A stretch of 64,000 nucleotides of DNA. It comes from Salinimicrobium sp. TH3 (GTDB taxonomy: Bacteria > Bacteroidota > Bacteroidia > Flavobacteriales > Flavobacteriaceae). The notes under the pieces were generated by a model, which did not search any database, was not told where the DNA came from, and saw only the letters and a list, made by a program, of their open reading frames with translations. The stretch spans positions 124,001-188,000 of the forward strand of contig NZ_JAPONB010000005.1 of the NCBI RefSeq assembly GCF_026676115.1, written 5' to 3'. A program made the translations under genes and the position numbers. Positions within the stretch are counted from its first letter, which is position 1. Every line of letters starts with the position of its first letter. Below are positions 44,906-54,054 of this stretch, in pieces.

Positions 44906-47272
44906 ATGAAACAGTTTATTTTAATTTTTATTCTACTCCTTGGAAACATTTCAGGATACGCGAACACCGATCCCGCTGAACTTGGTACCATAACTGGACA
45001 AGTCATGGATAAAGAACTTCAGGAACCTATTCCCTATGCCACCATTACAGTAACAACTCCGGAAGGTGAAATGATCACCGGAGCCGTCACCTCAACCGAC
45101 GGAACTTTTTCCGTAGAGAAACTGAAAGACGGAATATATATTTTTAAAGCCCAGTTCATGGGCTACAAAACTTTTTCGCAGGAGGTGAAAGTATCCGGCG
45201 GCAATCGACAAATTAAAATAGGTGCTATTTACCTTGAACCTGAAGTTGCACAACTGGAGAGCGTTGATGTAGTTGCCGAAAGATCTACCATTGAACAACG
45301 AATAGATCGAAAAGTAGTAAACGTGGGGAAAGATCTTACCACTACAGGCGCATCGGCCAGTGAAATCATGAACAATATTCCAAGCCTCGCCGTGGACCAA
45401 GATGGTAATATTTCCATGCGGGGAAATGAAAACGTAAGGATCCTTATTGACGGGAAGCCAACCAATATTCCCGCGGCCCAACTGCTTAAGCAAATTCCCA
45501 GCACTTCGATCAAGAGTATTGAACTTATCACCAACCCTTCGGCCAAATATAACCCCGAAGGTATGAGCGGGATTATAAACATCATCCTGCACAAGAATTC
45601 GAATATGGGCTTTAACGGAAATCTCAACACCGGGGTAACCTTAGGGGAAAACACCCGCTACACCGGCTCCCTGGACATGAACTACCGCAAGGGAAAACTC
45701 AATTTCTTTGGAAACTTTGGAACCAATGGCGGCAAGAGAGGGCAAACTGGGGTCATTCAAAATTTCACGAACAACTATACCGAAAAAATTCATTTCCTTA
45801 ATGATAACGAGTCTTACCTTTTTAAGGTTGGTGTAGATTATTACCTGGATGACAAGAACACTTTCTCATTCTACACAAATCAAAACTATTATCTTGGAGA
45901 ACCATTTGGAGAAGCGGATATTATTTTTGACGATCCTGCTGCCGAAAATATTTACCAGGACTTCTTTATAGAAAATGATAATGTAACCCGCACTTATAAT
46001 TTTGTTTACAACCACGAGTTCAATTCTGAAGGTCATAAGCTAATTCTGGAAGCAGATCATAGTACGACCGATTCAGAAGAGATAGCCCGGTTTGAATATA
46101 CCGGGGGTGGCGCAGAGAACCTGGATTCTTATCGCGATGACGTGCAGGAAGATATTTCCAACACCACGTTTAACCTGGATTATGAAAATCCCTTTTCTGA
46201 AACTGCAAAACTGGAGCTGGGAGCCGAAGCAAGATTGAGAAGAAGTGCTAATGACTACCGTACCACCAACGAGATGCTGGATAATGCGTTATACGATTAT
46301 GACAATAATATCTATTCCTTCTATTCCACTTTTGGACAGAATTGGGACAAATGGTCATACCAGTTAGGGGCCAGGATAGAAAGCTATGATGTTGAGGCCA
46401 TCCTGGATGGGGACCTTGTTTATGAAACAGATTACTTTACGCTTTATCCTTCAGCCTTTCTTTCTTACAAAGTCAATGAAATGAAAACCCTGCAGATAAG
46501 CTATGGAAGAAGAGTTGACCGCCCAGGTCTCAATCAAGTGAATCCTGTAAGGGAATTTTCTACTCCCAGGATCACTGCAGTGGGTAATCCCGTACTGGAT
46601 CCACAATTTACCAACTCGATAGAGCTCAACTACACCCATAACTTCAAAAAAGGAAGTTTTACCGGAGGAGTATTTTACAGACTTATTGAAGATGAAATTA
46701 ACCAGGTCTTATTAATAGATCCCGAAGATCCTTCCCGATTGTTGCTAACTTTTATGAACTGGGAAGACAACACCGCCTATGGAGCTGAATTGAGCGGAAG
46801 ATATAAACCTTTTTCCTGGTGGAGCTTAAACCCAAGTTTTGAACTGTACAGCAGTACCGAAAAAGGATTTGTAGGAGAAGACTACCTGGAAGTGGAGAGC
46901 ACCGTTTACAACTTTAGACTAAGCCAAAGCTTTAACGTGACAAAGAAACTTACGCTCCAGCTTTTTGGAATGTACCGCAGCAGCTCCGAGATGTTGCAGA
47001 TACAACCAGAGGAATTCTATTTCGTGAATGCGGGAGCCCGATATAGCTTCTTAAACGACAAAGCCACTTTAAGCCTCAATATTAATGACATTTTTGACAC
47101 CCAGGAATTCACCTTTACTACAGATGTACCTTATTCCCAAGAGGGTAATTTTAAAGGGGATTCACAAACAGTATATCTTGGTTTTTCCTACAGGTTTGGC
47201 GGCGGAAAGAACAAAGCCCTTGACAGAAAACAAAGAGATGATAATACCAACTCCGGAGGAGGTATATTTTAA
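44906..47272 (+). CDS. TonB-dependent receptor with CarboxypepD_reg N-domain
   Basis: A 788-residue outer-membrane protein. From the ATG at 44906 the signal peptide is MKQFILIFILLLGNISGYA; an upstream TTG reading at 44828 hides this and is rejected. A carboxypeptidase-regulatory-like beta-sandwich follows (about residues 30-110, ITGQVMDKELQEPIPYATI), then a plug (NVGKDLTTTGASASEIMNNI) and an outer-membrane barrel of the OMP_b-brl_3 type ending in LGFSYRFGGGKNK. Ligand unknown; no SusD partner is adjacent, which argues against a glycan locus. The basic, Asn-rich tail after the last strand is unusual. Confidence 0.92.
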   Translation: MKQFILIFILLLGNISGYANTDPAELGTITGQVMDKELQEPIPYATITVTTPEGEMITGAVTSTDGTFSVEKLKDGIYIFKAQFMGYKTFSQEVKVSGGNRQIKIGAIYLEPEVAQLESVDVVAERSTIEQRIDRKVVNVGKDLTTTGASASEIMNNIPSLAVDQDGNISMRGNENVRILIDGKPTNIPAAQLLKQIPSTSIKSIELITNPSAKYNPEGMSGIINIILHKNSNMGFNGNLNTGVTLGENTRYTGSLDMNYRKGKLNFFGNFGTNGGKRGQTGVIQNFTNNYTEKIHFLNDNESYLFKVGVDYYLDDKNTFSFYTNQNYYLGEPFGEADIIFDDPAAENIYQDFFIENDNVTRTYNFVYNHEFNSEGHKLILEADHSTTDSEEIARFEYTGGGAENLDSYRDDVQEDISNTTFNLDYENPFSETAKLELGAEARLRRSANDYRTTNEMLDNALYDYDNNIYSFYSTFGQNWDKWSYQLGARIESYDVEAILDGDLVYETDYFTLYPSAFLSYKVNEMKTLQISYGRRVDRPGLNQVNPVREFSTPRITAVGNPVLDPQFTNSIELNYTHNFKKGSFTGGVFYRLIEDEINQVLLIDPEDPSRLLLTFMNWEDNTAYGAELSGRYKPFSWWSLNPSFELYSSTEKGFVGEDYLEVESTVYNFRLSQSFNVTKKLTLQLFGMYRSSSEMLQIQPEEFYFVNAGARYSFLNDKATLSLNINDIFDTQEFTFTTDVPYSQEGNFKGDSQTVYLGFSYRFGGGKNKALDRKQRDDNTNSGGGIF

Positions 47273-47293
47273 TGATGATGTTTAATTAGCCAA

Positions 47294-47326
47294 AAAAAAT
47301 CCGCAGCTAAAAAGTTGCGGATTTTT
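47294..47326. terminator. Bidirectional terminator after the TonB receptor
   Basis: AAATCCGCA and TGCGGATTT pair around GCTAAAAAGT-type loop bases, with A- and T-runs outside. It can end the plus-strand receptor gene and the minus-strand FabH-like gene. Confidence 0.8.
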
Positions 47327-47367
47327 GTCATTTTAGACTATTTAAAGAGATATCTTAAAGTCTTGGT

Positions 47368-47390
47368 TCTTGACTCTTGAGTCTTGACTC
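47368..47390. repeat. Short TCTTGACTC direct repeat
   Basis: TCTTGACTC occurs at 47368-47376 and 47382-47390, with the palindrome GACTCTTGAGTC (47372-47383) across the join. It lies just past the stop of the FabH-like gene. Similar CTTGACTC strings are, from memory, frequent between flavobacterial genes. Confidence 0.4.
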
Positions 47391-47397
47391 CTCTTAA

Positions 47398-48408
47398 TTA
47401 CCACTTTATAACTGCACTGGCCCAGGTGAAACCACTACCAAAAGCAGCTAATACAACAGTATCTCCCTCTTTAATCTTTCCTTCTTCCCATGCTTCGGTC
47501 AAAGCAATAGGAATAGAGGCAGCTGTCGTATTCCCATACCGCTGAATGTTGTTATAAACCTGATCATCACCAAGGCTAAACTTCTGCTGAATAAACTGCG
47601 AAATCCTCAAATTCGCCTGGTGCGGAATAAGCATATCAATATCCTTAACCTCCAGGCCATTCGCATCCAGTCCTTCTTTGATAACCTCAGAAAAACGGAC
47701 TACAGCGTTTTTAAAAACAAACTGCCCGTTCATATATGGATAGTAGATGATATCATCTCCCTGTGGATTCTCCTCAATGATCTCGGGAACCCAATGCATG
47801 GTGCTTGGACCTCTAAGAGATAATTCCAGCGCATGTTTCCCTTCAGAATGTAAGTGAGTGGAAAGAATTCCCTGCCCGTTGTGATCGCTACGGGTAATAA
47901 CCGCTGCTCCTGCCCCATCTCCAAAGATCACTGAAACAGCCCGACCGCGGGAGGTAAAGTCCAAACCTCCACTGTGGTTTTCACTACCTATAAGCAGCAC
48001 ATTTTTGTACATGCCGGTCTTGATATATTGATCTGCTACAGAAAGGCCGTAGATGAATCCGCTACACTGGTTTCTCACATCCAATGCAGGGCAGGTATCA
48101 ATGTCCAGCATTTCCTGAATTTGCACACCTCCTCCCGGAAAATAATAGTCGGGGCTTAGTGTAGCAAAAACAATGAGATCAATGTCATCTTTTGAAATAT
48201 TTGCGCGTTCAATGGCTATTTTGGCGGCTTTGGCTCCCATCACGGCAGTAGAATTCCCATCTCCTTTCTTGATGTGGCGCCTTTCTTTAATTCCTGTTCT
48301 CTCCTGGATCCATTCATCATTGGTATCCATAATCCTGGAAAGATCATCATTAGTCACCACATTTTCGGGCACGTAAAATCCCAGACCCGCTATCTTTGAT
48401 TGATACAT
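47398..48408 (-). CDS. 3-oxoacyl-ACP synthase III family protein (FabH-like)
   Basis: A 336-residue thiolase-fold condensing enzyme. The triad is complete: Cys115 in VRNQCSGF, His263 in LIPHQANLR and Asn293 in RYGNTTAAS. It condenses an acyl-CoA starter with malonyl-ACP to begin fatty-acid or specialised acyl chains. The usual neighbours of housekeeping fabH (plsX, rpmF, accB) are absent, so this may be a second copy with another acyl preference; hence no symbol is given. It stands alone between the TonB receptor and the S9 peptidase. Confidence 0.9.
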   Translation of the reverse strand: MYQSKIAGLGFYVPENVVTNDDLSRIMDTNDEWIQERTGIKERRHIKKGDGNSTAVMGAKAAKIAIERANISKDDIDLIVFATLSPDYYFPGGGVQIQEMLDIDTCPALDVRNQCSGFIYGLSVADQYIKTGMYKNVLLIGSENHSGGLDFTSRGRAVSVIFGDGAGAAVITRSDHNGQGILSTHLHSEGKHALELSLRGPSTMHWVPEIIEENPQGDDIIYYPYMNGQFVFKNAVVRFSEVIKEGLDANGLEVKDIDMLIPHQANLRISQFIQQKFSLGDDQVYNNIQRYGNTTAASIPIALTEAWEEGKIKEGDTVVLAAFGSGFTWASAVIKW

Positions 48409-48534
48409 TTAGTAATTTTTAGGCTCTGATAAATTATTTCTTTTAAATTTAAGCAATTAATAAAAAGTTGCGCCGCAATATAAGAAAGATTAACATTTTC
48501 TCAGTGCAGTGCTCACTAATCTAATTTTATAACC

Positions 48535-51000
48535 ATGAAAAAAGCCTTTTTAAGCTTGCTCTCCTTTCTTTGCTTCACAGGAGCCACTTTTGGTCAGGAA
48601 AATCTTACTTATCAAAAACCACCACAGGAGATCCTGGAACTCGTTGATGTTCCGCTTGCTCCTTCCACATTGATCGATAGCGATGCCAAAAAGATCGTCT
48701 TCCTTTACCGCGACCAGTTCAAATCTATAGCCGAATTGAGTGAGGAAGAAATGCGTCTTGGAGGTCTAAGGATCAATCCTGTTACAAACATTAGCAGCCG
48801 TGCAACCTACTTTAATAATATTGAAGTAAAGAAAATGGAGGCAGATCAACCTACGCAGGTCAAGGGACTTCCTGAAAACCCACGTCTTACTAACTTCAGC
48901 TGGTCGCCAGATGAGTCAAAAATGGCATTTACCCATACCACTTCAGAAGGAGTGGAACTTTGGGTAGCCGATCTTGAGGCTGCAACTGCCAAAAGACTTA
49001 CCGGTCCCACCCTTAATGCCAACATGAGAGATGTGCTAAACTGGTACAGGGACAATTCGGCTATTTTGGTGAAGATGCTTCCCGAAGACCGTAAAAAATT
49101 GATCAATCCTGAAACTTCTGTACCTACCGGCCCAACAGTTTCAGTAAGTGATGGAAAAGAAGCTCAAAACAGGACTTATCAGGACCTGCTAAAAAATCCC
49201 ACAGATGAATTCAACTTCGAACAATTAGCCCGTGCCGAACTGGTGAAGGTGAATCTCGAAGGAAAGACTACAAAATGGCTGGATCCTAAAATGTACGATG
49301 ACATTTCTTTTTCTCCCGATGGAAATTATGTGATGGTAAGCCACATCAAAAAACCATTTTCTTACCTGGTACCTTATTACCGTTTTCCTTCAGAAACTAA
49401 CATCTACACCAAAGATGGAAAACTGGTCAACCAGGTGAACCAGGTGCCTCTTACAGAAGATCTTCCGAAGGGTTTTATGGCAGAAAGAGAGGGCCGAAGA
49501 AACCTTAGCTGGAGAAATGATTCACCATCCACTCTTGTTTATGTGGAAGCACTTGATGGTGGTGACCCCGAAAGAGAAGCTGAATACCGGGATGAAGTTT
49601 TCCTTTTACAAGCTCCTTTTAAGGGGGAAGGAAAATCCATTCTTAAAACCAAAGACCGTTTTAGCGGAATTATCTGGGGAGATGAAAATACTGCAATAGC
49701 AAATGACTATTGGTGGAACAATCGTAACACCCGCACCTATGTCTTTGATCCATCCAACCCGGGGCAGGATCCTAAGGTACTTTTTAATCGTAACTACCAG
49801 GATCGCTACAGTGATCCCGGAAGCTTTGTGAGAGTAAAAAATAAATTCGGGCAACAGGTGCTAAAAATAGAAAATGAGAACACTTTCCTTCTGGGAGACG
49901 GGTTTACTCCCGAAGGCCAATACCCATTCGTGGATCGTCTTGACCTTGAGACCGGCGAAACAACAAGGCTTTACCAGTCCAGCTATAATGACCGGAAAGA
50001 GACTTTGGTGGAAGCCATAGACATGGAAGAAGGAGAGATCCTGGTAAGAATTGAAGCTTCTACCGAATATCCTAACTACTTTATACGTGATATAGATAAT
50101 GAAGAGGATCTAACCAGGGTTACTTCTTTTGAAAATCCTTTTAAAAGTCTTGAAGAGGTAAGCAAAGAAGTGATTACCTACAAAAGAGAAGACGGGCTTG
50201 ACCTCAACGCTACTTTGTATTTACCTGCCGGATATGATAAAGAAAATCCTGAAGAACTTCCAATGATCGTATGGGCATATCCAAGAGAATTTAAAGACAA
50301 GGCTTCTGCCGGACAAAATACTTCTAACGCAAATGATTTTACCTTCCCTTATTACGGTTCTCCTGTTTATTGGGTAAACCGCGGATATGTGGTTCTGGAT
50401 GACGCTTCTTTTCCTATAGTAGGGGAAGGAGAGGATGAACCAAATGACAGCTTTAGAAAACAACTTGTTGCTAATGGAAAAGCAGCTATTGATGCCGTGG
50501 ACGAAATGGGTTATATCGACAGGGACAGAGTTGCTGTAGGGGGGCATAGCTATGGCGCCTTTATGACAGCTAACCTTCTCTCCCACTCCAATCTCTTTGC
50601 CGCCGGAATTGCCCGAAGCGGTGCTTATAACCGGACGCTCACCCCATTTGGGTTCCAGAGCGAAGAGAGAAATTACTGGGAAGCACCGGAAGTTTATTAC
50701 AATATGTCTCCTTTTATGCATGCCGATAAAATGAAGACCCCGCTACTACTTATCCATGGAGAAGCCGATAATAACTCAGGAACTTACCCCATGCAGAGTG
50801 AACGCTATTTCAATGCCTTAAAAGGTCTTGGTGCAACTGCCAGACTGGTTATGTTGCCAAAAGAAAGTCATGGGTACAGTGCAAAAGAATCTGTATTGCA
50901 CGTACTTTGGGAGCAGGATCAATGGCTTGAGAAGTATGTAAAGAACAGGGAACAAACAGAAGCTAATATTGAGAAGACCACGCCTGAGCTTCAGAATTAG
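48535..51000 (+). CDS. Secreted S9 peptidase, glutamyl-endopeptidase-like (S9D)
   Basis: An 821-residue exported prolyl-oligopeptidase-family serine peptidase. The signal peptide ends near GATFGQ (residue 21). A beta-propeller (about 40-540) precedes the alpha/beta-hydrolase domain with Ser672 in GGHSYGAF, Asp745 in HGEADNNS and His779 in ESHGYS. The opening blocks (PPQEILELVDVPLAPSTLID, then KKIVFLYRDQFKSIAEL) resemble the S9D branch, whose plant chloroplast member cleaves after glutamate. Likely role: breaking down peptides in the periplasm. Its own terminator follows. Confidence 0.92.
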   Translation: MKKAFLSLLSFLCFTGATFGQENLTYQKPPQEILELVDVPLAPSTLIDSDAKKIVFLYRDQFKSIAELSEEEMRLGGLRINPVTNISSRATYFNNIEVKKMEADQPTQVKGLPENPRLTNFSWSPDESKMAFTHTTSEGVELWVADLEAATAKRLTGPTLNANMRDVLNWYRDNSAILVKMLPEDRKKLINPETSVPTGPTVSVSDGKEAQNRTYQDLLKNPTDEFNFEQLARAELVKVNLEGKTTKWLDPKMYDDISFSPDGNYVMVSHIKKPFSYLVPYYRFPSETNIYTKDGKLVNQVNQVPLTEDLPKGFMAEREGRRNLSWRNDSPSTLVYVEALDGGDPEREAEYRDEVFLLQAPFKGEGKSILKTKDRFSGIIWGDENTAIANDYWWNNRNTRTYVFDPSNPGQDPKVLFNRNYQDRYSDPGSFVRVKNKFGQQVLKIENENTFLLGDGFTPEGQYPFVDRLDLETGETTRLYQSSYNDRKETLVEAIDMEEGEILVRIEASTEYPNYFIRDIDNEEDLTRVTSFENPFKSLEEVSKEVITYKREDGLDLNATLYLPAGYDKENPEELPMIVWAYPREFKDKASAGQNTSNANDFTFPYYGSPVYWVNRGYVVLDDASFPIVGEGEDEPNDSFRKQLVANGKAAIDAVDEMGYIDRDRVAVGGHSYGAFMTANLLSHSNLFAAGIARSGAYNRTLTPFGFQSEERNYWEAPEVYYNMSPFMHADKMKTPLLLIHGEADNNSGTYPMQSERYFNALKGLGATARLVMLPKESHGYSAKESVLHVLWEQDQWLEKYVKNREQTEANIEKTTPELQN

Positions 51001-51017
51001 GAAAGTCTGAAAATTGA

Positions 51018-51043
51018 AAAAGCCCGCAACTTGCGGGCTTTTA
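51018..51043. terminator. Terminator between S9 peptidase and EF-hand gene
   Basis: A perfect inverted repeat with core AAAGCCCGC/GCGGGCTTT lies 17 bases after the peptidase stop and works for both converging genes. Confidence 0.85.
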
Positions 51044-51065
51044 TCATTTTAGGCTGCTTTGCATC

Positions 51066-51590
51066 CTACCAATTTTCAAATGCATCATAATCGTTGAATT
51101 CTTCTTCATCAACAAAATTGTCATCATTTACATCCCAGTCATCAAATGTACTAATGTTCCACTCATCATTATCAATAAGGCCATCTTCATTTGAATCATA
51201 CCTGTCAAACCAGGTATTATTGTTCATACCTTCATCCCATTCATCGGTGTCTAACATACCGTCCCTGTTGGTATCAAACAAGTCGTAATCTTCTTCTCCA
51301 AAGGATTCACCCATTCCGGTATCCATTCCTGTGTTCCATTCATTTTCATCTATAAAATTGTCGCGATTACGATCAATATTATCATAGGCTCTTTCTGAAA
51401 ATTCAATGTCATCTATATTTCCATCTCTGTTGGTATCCCAGTTATCATAACCGGCATTATTTCTTTCACTAAATTCGGTCCGGTCGAGCCTTCCATCAGT
51501 ATCGATATCATAAGTGTCAAAATCCTGAGCATAAACTGCAGTTCCAAAGATCATGCAGACTGCCATAAATATTCCTTTAAAAGTTTTCAT
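51066..51590 (-). CDS. Secreted EF-hand calcium-binding protein
   Basis: A 174-residue exported acidic protein. The signal peptide (MKTFKGIFMAVCMIFGTAVYA) is clear from the ATG at 51590; an ATG at 51596 adds two residues. The mature part is six EF-hand-like loops in a row: DIDTDGRLDRTEF, DTNRDGNIDDIEF, DRNRDNFIDENEW, DTNRDGMLDTDEW, DSNEDGLIDNDEW and DVNDDNFVDEEEF. In two loops the conserved glycine at position 6 is Asn. The spacing of about 20-35 residues leaves little helix between loops. It probably binds Ca2+ in the periplasm or outside; no partner is known. Confidence 0.88.
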   Translation of the reverse strand: MKTFKGIFMAVCMIFGTAVYAQDFDTYDIDTDGRLDRTEFSERNNAGYDNWDTNRDGNIDDIEFSERAYDNIDRNRDNFIDENEWNTGMDTGMGESFGEEDYDLFDTNRDGMLDTDEWDEGMNNNTWFDRYDSNEDGLIDNDEWNISTFDDWDVNDDNFVDEEEFNDYDAFENW

Positions 51591-51717
51591 AATCATATTT
51601 TAAGTTCAACTTCATTTAATTCTACAATCTTCAATGTAACATCTAACCACGCTGATCTAAAGCACTTTAATATTTTTAACAGGCTTCGAGAAGAATTTAG
51701 AGTTATAATAACAGGAA

Positions 51718-51747
51718 TAAAAAAACCGGAACAAATTTGTCCCGGTT
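51718..51747 (-). terminator. Terminator after the UbiB-like kinase
   Basis: On the minus strand AACCGGGAC and GTTCCGGTT pair around AAATTT with one mismatch, followed by TTTTTTATT. Confidence 0.75.
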
Positions 51748-51771
51748 GGAAATAAAATAAGATCCTAAAAA

Positions 51772-53079
51772 TCAGGAATACTGCTTAAAGTTATTGATCT
51801 TAACTGTTGCTCCCAGATCATGCAGTAAATTGTATAGCCCGAAGAAAGTCCGGTTGATATAAAGAAAATGCTTGCTTCCGCGGTTACCATTCATTTTCCT
51901 CAACTCCTGATCCTTGCTGTACTTCTCACTAAGTGTTGTAACCGAAGTCCAGAAGCCTTCATCTGAAAAGTCAAATTCCTCCCCCTGGAAAGGAGCAGTA
52001 AATAAACTAAGCATCTGGTAGAACAATTCCGAGAAGAAGGCAATTTCCTTTGGACTATCCTCTTTCCTCAGTATTTCCAGTTCAAACAGTTTTGCATTAA
52101 AAACTTCTGGATCATTGATCTTGTCCTTATCGGCAAGCTCAAAGTATGGATCGTAAAAATCTTGCGGCACCTGCTTAATGCAACCGAAATCTATGGCTAT
52201 TAAATTGTCATTCTCATCTATTAAGAAATTCCCGGGATGTGGATCGGCATGTACCGATCTTAGAACATTCATTTGATACATATAAAAATCCCAAAGCGCC
52301 TGTCCCAATTTATTTGCCTTTTTTTTATCCTTATTCTGCTTTGCAAAATCGCTTAAATGAAGACCATTCATCCAGTCCATGGTAATGATCTTTTCACTTG
52401 ACAATTCCGGATAATATTTGGGAAATTTTAGATTAGGGATATGGTTACATTTTTCTGAGATCTCAATGCTTTGCTGCACTTCGAGCACATAATCTGTCTC
52501 TTCCAGCAGCTTTCCTTCCACCTCCTTAAAATATCTCTCGGAATCTTTTCCCTGCAAATTGAACATCTTAATGGCAATGGGTTTTACCATGGCAAGATCT
52601 GAACTTATACTATCGGCCACTCCCGGATACTGGATCTTAACCGCAAGTTCTTTCCCATCTTTAGTCGCTCGGTGCACCTGACCTATACTGGCAGCATTTA
52701 CAGAATCCAGTGAAAAAGTATCAAAAAGTTCATCGGGATATTGCCCGTGATATTTTTTAAAGGTCTTCCTCACCAAAGGAGCAGAGAGCGGTGGCACGCT
52801 GAATTGCGCAAGACTAAACTTTTCAACATACGCATTGGGGAGCAGGCTTTTTTCCATAGAAAGCATCTGCGCCACCTTGAGTGCGCTTCCTTTTAAACTC
52901 TTTAGCCCATTGTAAATATCTTCTGCATTACTTTCGTCAAGTTGATCCCGGGAAAGATCGCTGTTTATTGCCTTTTTTGAGTAGTATTTGAGGTAATTAC
53001 CTCCTACCCTGATCCCGGTTTGTACCATTTTACCGGTACGACTTATCTTTCCCGTAGGAATTTTATCTATTGTTTTCAT
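51772..53079 (-). CDS. AarF/ABC1/UbiB-family atypical kinase
   Basis: A 435-residue protein-kinase-like fold of the ABC1/ADCK/UbiB family. Seen are the N-terminal KGSALKVAQMLSME (in place of the usual KxGQ block), NAASIGQVHRA replacing the glycine-rich loop, the lysine in LAVKIQYPG, the catalytic HADPHPGNFLI and the DFG equivalent IAIDFGCI. Members act as ATPases aiding quinone synthesis or lipid traffic. Bacteroidota use menaquinone rather than ubiquinone, so a UbiB role is not to be assumed. It follows the TetR-type gene by 82 bases. Confidence 0.88.
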   Translation of the reverse strand: MKTIDKIPTGKISRTGKMVQTGIRVGGNYLKYYSKKAINSDLSRDQLDESNAEDIYNGLKSLKGSALKVAQMLSMEKSLLPNAYVEKFSLAQFSVPPLSAPLVRKTFKKYHGQYPDELFDTFSLDSVNAASIGQVHRATKDGKELAVKIQYPGVADSISSDLAMVKPIAIKMFNLQGKDSERYFKEVEGKLLEETDYVLEVQQSIEISEKCNHIPNLKFPKYYPELSSEKIITMDWMNGLHLSDFAKQNKDKKKANKLGQALWDFYMYQMNVLRSVHADPHPGNFLIDENDNLIAIDFGCIKQVPQDFYDPYFELADKDKINDPEVFNAKLFELEILRKEDSPKEIAFFSELFYQMLSLFTAPFQGEEFDFSDEGFWTSVTTLSEKYSKDQELRKMNGNRGSKHFLYINRTFFGLYNLLHDLGATVKINNFKQYS

Positions 53080-53161
53080 ATTGTTTTAAAATAAAAGCCC
53101 GGGGCCGAAATAGTAGGGGTAAAACGACCGCAGGCATAAAAGGGTACTGTTGAAAACCTGA

Positions 53162-53833
53162 TTAGGCCATTTTTTCCTTCCAAAGGAATTTTCCCAGGTC
53201 AAGCACCCTCTCTAAAGGGCTATTTTCAAACAGATCAAAAACAGTGTTGACAGATTTTTCTATAGCCACGTCTGTACTTTCAAATTGTGGCGAATTGTCA
53301 TCCATCCAAAACTTAAGAAGAAACATTAACTGTACCCAGGCAGCTTCAGAAAATATAGTTTCCGATCTTTTTAGTAGTTTTCCTTGTTTTTCCTGGTTGC
53401 TCTCGCGAATAAGTTCTGCAGTATAGTGTTTCACCTCACGACGAAGACCCTTCAACTGCCTTGCATTCTTCAGCATTGGTTCCTCTTTTCGAAGTGTGAA
53501 AAGTACATAGCTGCGGTTTGCAGTTAACATTTCAAAAAAGGTATAGTAAAGTGTGAGCATTTTCTCCCGATTGTCGAAAGAAGCATATTCTTTGCTGCTC
53601 TGCATTACTTCCAGGGTATGTTCAAAAAATCGTTTCCAGATTCCCATTTTAAGCCCCTCAAAACTTCCGAAGAAATCATAGAACTCCGTTTCAGTAATCC
53701 TATGCTGCTTGCAAAACTTGTATACCGTTCCCGGCTCTTCTCCGTTTTCCAGCACATCATTCATATACATTTCTATAAGACGATCCTGAGTTAAAACCTC
53801 ATCCTGCTCTTGTATTTTCTTTGCTTTTGCCAT
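53162..53833 (-). CDS. TetR/AcrR-family regulator
   Basis: A 223-residue helical protein with an N-terminal TetR-type helix-turn-helix, seen as TVYKFCKQHRITETEFYDFFGSFEGLK (about residues 37-63) leading to the family helix WKRFFEHTLEVM. The C-terminal ligand domain (about 80-223) has no motif that reveals the ligand. It is first in a pair with the UbiB-like kinase, a pairing I recall from other Bacteroidota. The upstream gap to htpG carries a palindrome and flanking direct repeats that could be its operator. Confidence 0.8.
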   Translation of the reverse strand: MAKAKKIQEQDEVLTQDRLIEMYMNDVLENGEEPGTVYKFCKQHRITETEFYDFFGSFEGLKMGIWKRFFEHTLEVMQSSKEYASFDNREKMLTLYYTFFEMLTANRSYVLFTLRKEEPMLKNARQLKGLRREVKHYTAELIRESNQEKQGKLLKRSETIFSEAAWVQLMFLLKFWMDDNSPQFESTDVAIEKSVNTVFDLFENSPLERVLDLGKFLWKEKMA

Positions 53834-53836
53834 TGT

Positions 53837-53914
53837 GTGTTAATTAATTAAGTCAAATTTACAACTTATGTTTAAATTTATAGGTTAAAATTTAAACAAT
53901 ATCGTGTTAATTAA
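53837..53914. promoter_or_regulatory. Palindrome flanked by direct repeats upstream of the TetR-type gene
   Basis: TGTTTAAATTT (53869-53879) and AAATTTAAACA (53888-53898) form an 11-bp perfect inverted repeat with an eight-base spacer. GTGTTAATTAA occurs on each side, at 53837-53847 and 53904-53914, in the same orientation. The cluster begins three bases before the regulator's ATG, fitting an autoregulatory operator. Confidence 0.5.
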
Positions 53915-54054
53915 ATTCGCTTTCAGGGTAAGACTTTTAGCGTAGTCGTAAAAGAAGCTGCAAAATTACTTTCGCTGTCAGTTTGTCAGCGATGTTTAGT
54001 TGGTACTTTTTTTGACTTCTCTGTGGGAACGTAAAATTTAATAAACTAAAATAT

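Noticed and set aside
45092-45654. Two long open frames (166 and 141 residues) opposite the TonB receptor
   Set aside because: Both lie against the well-supported receptor and plug domain and have no domain or start context of their own.
47361-47397. Possible tandem-repeat or CRISPR-like array
   Set aside because: Only two nine-base copies, far too short.
50221-50721. 166-residue open frame opposite the S9 peptidase
   Set aside because: Antisense to the catalytic domain, no known motif.
51066-51590. DNA minisatellite in the EF-hand gene
   Set aside because: The DNA units differ at many bases; the periodicity comes from repeated calcium loops in the protein.
53834-54054. CIRCE heat-shock operator before htpG
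   Set aside because: The inverted repeat present has a different sequence and spacing and is nearer the TetR-type gene.
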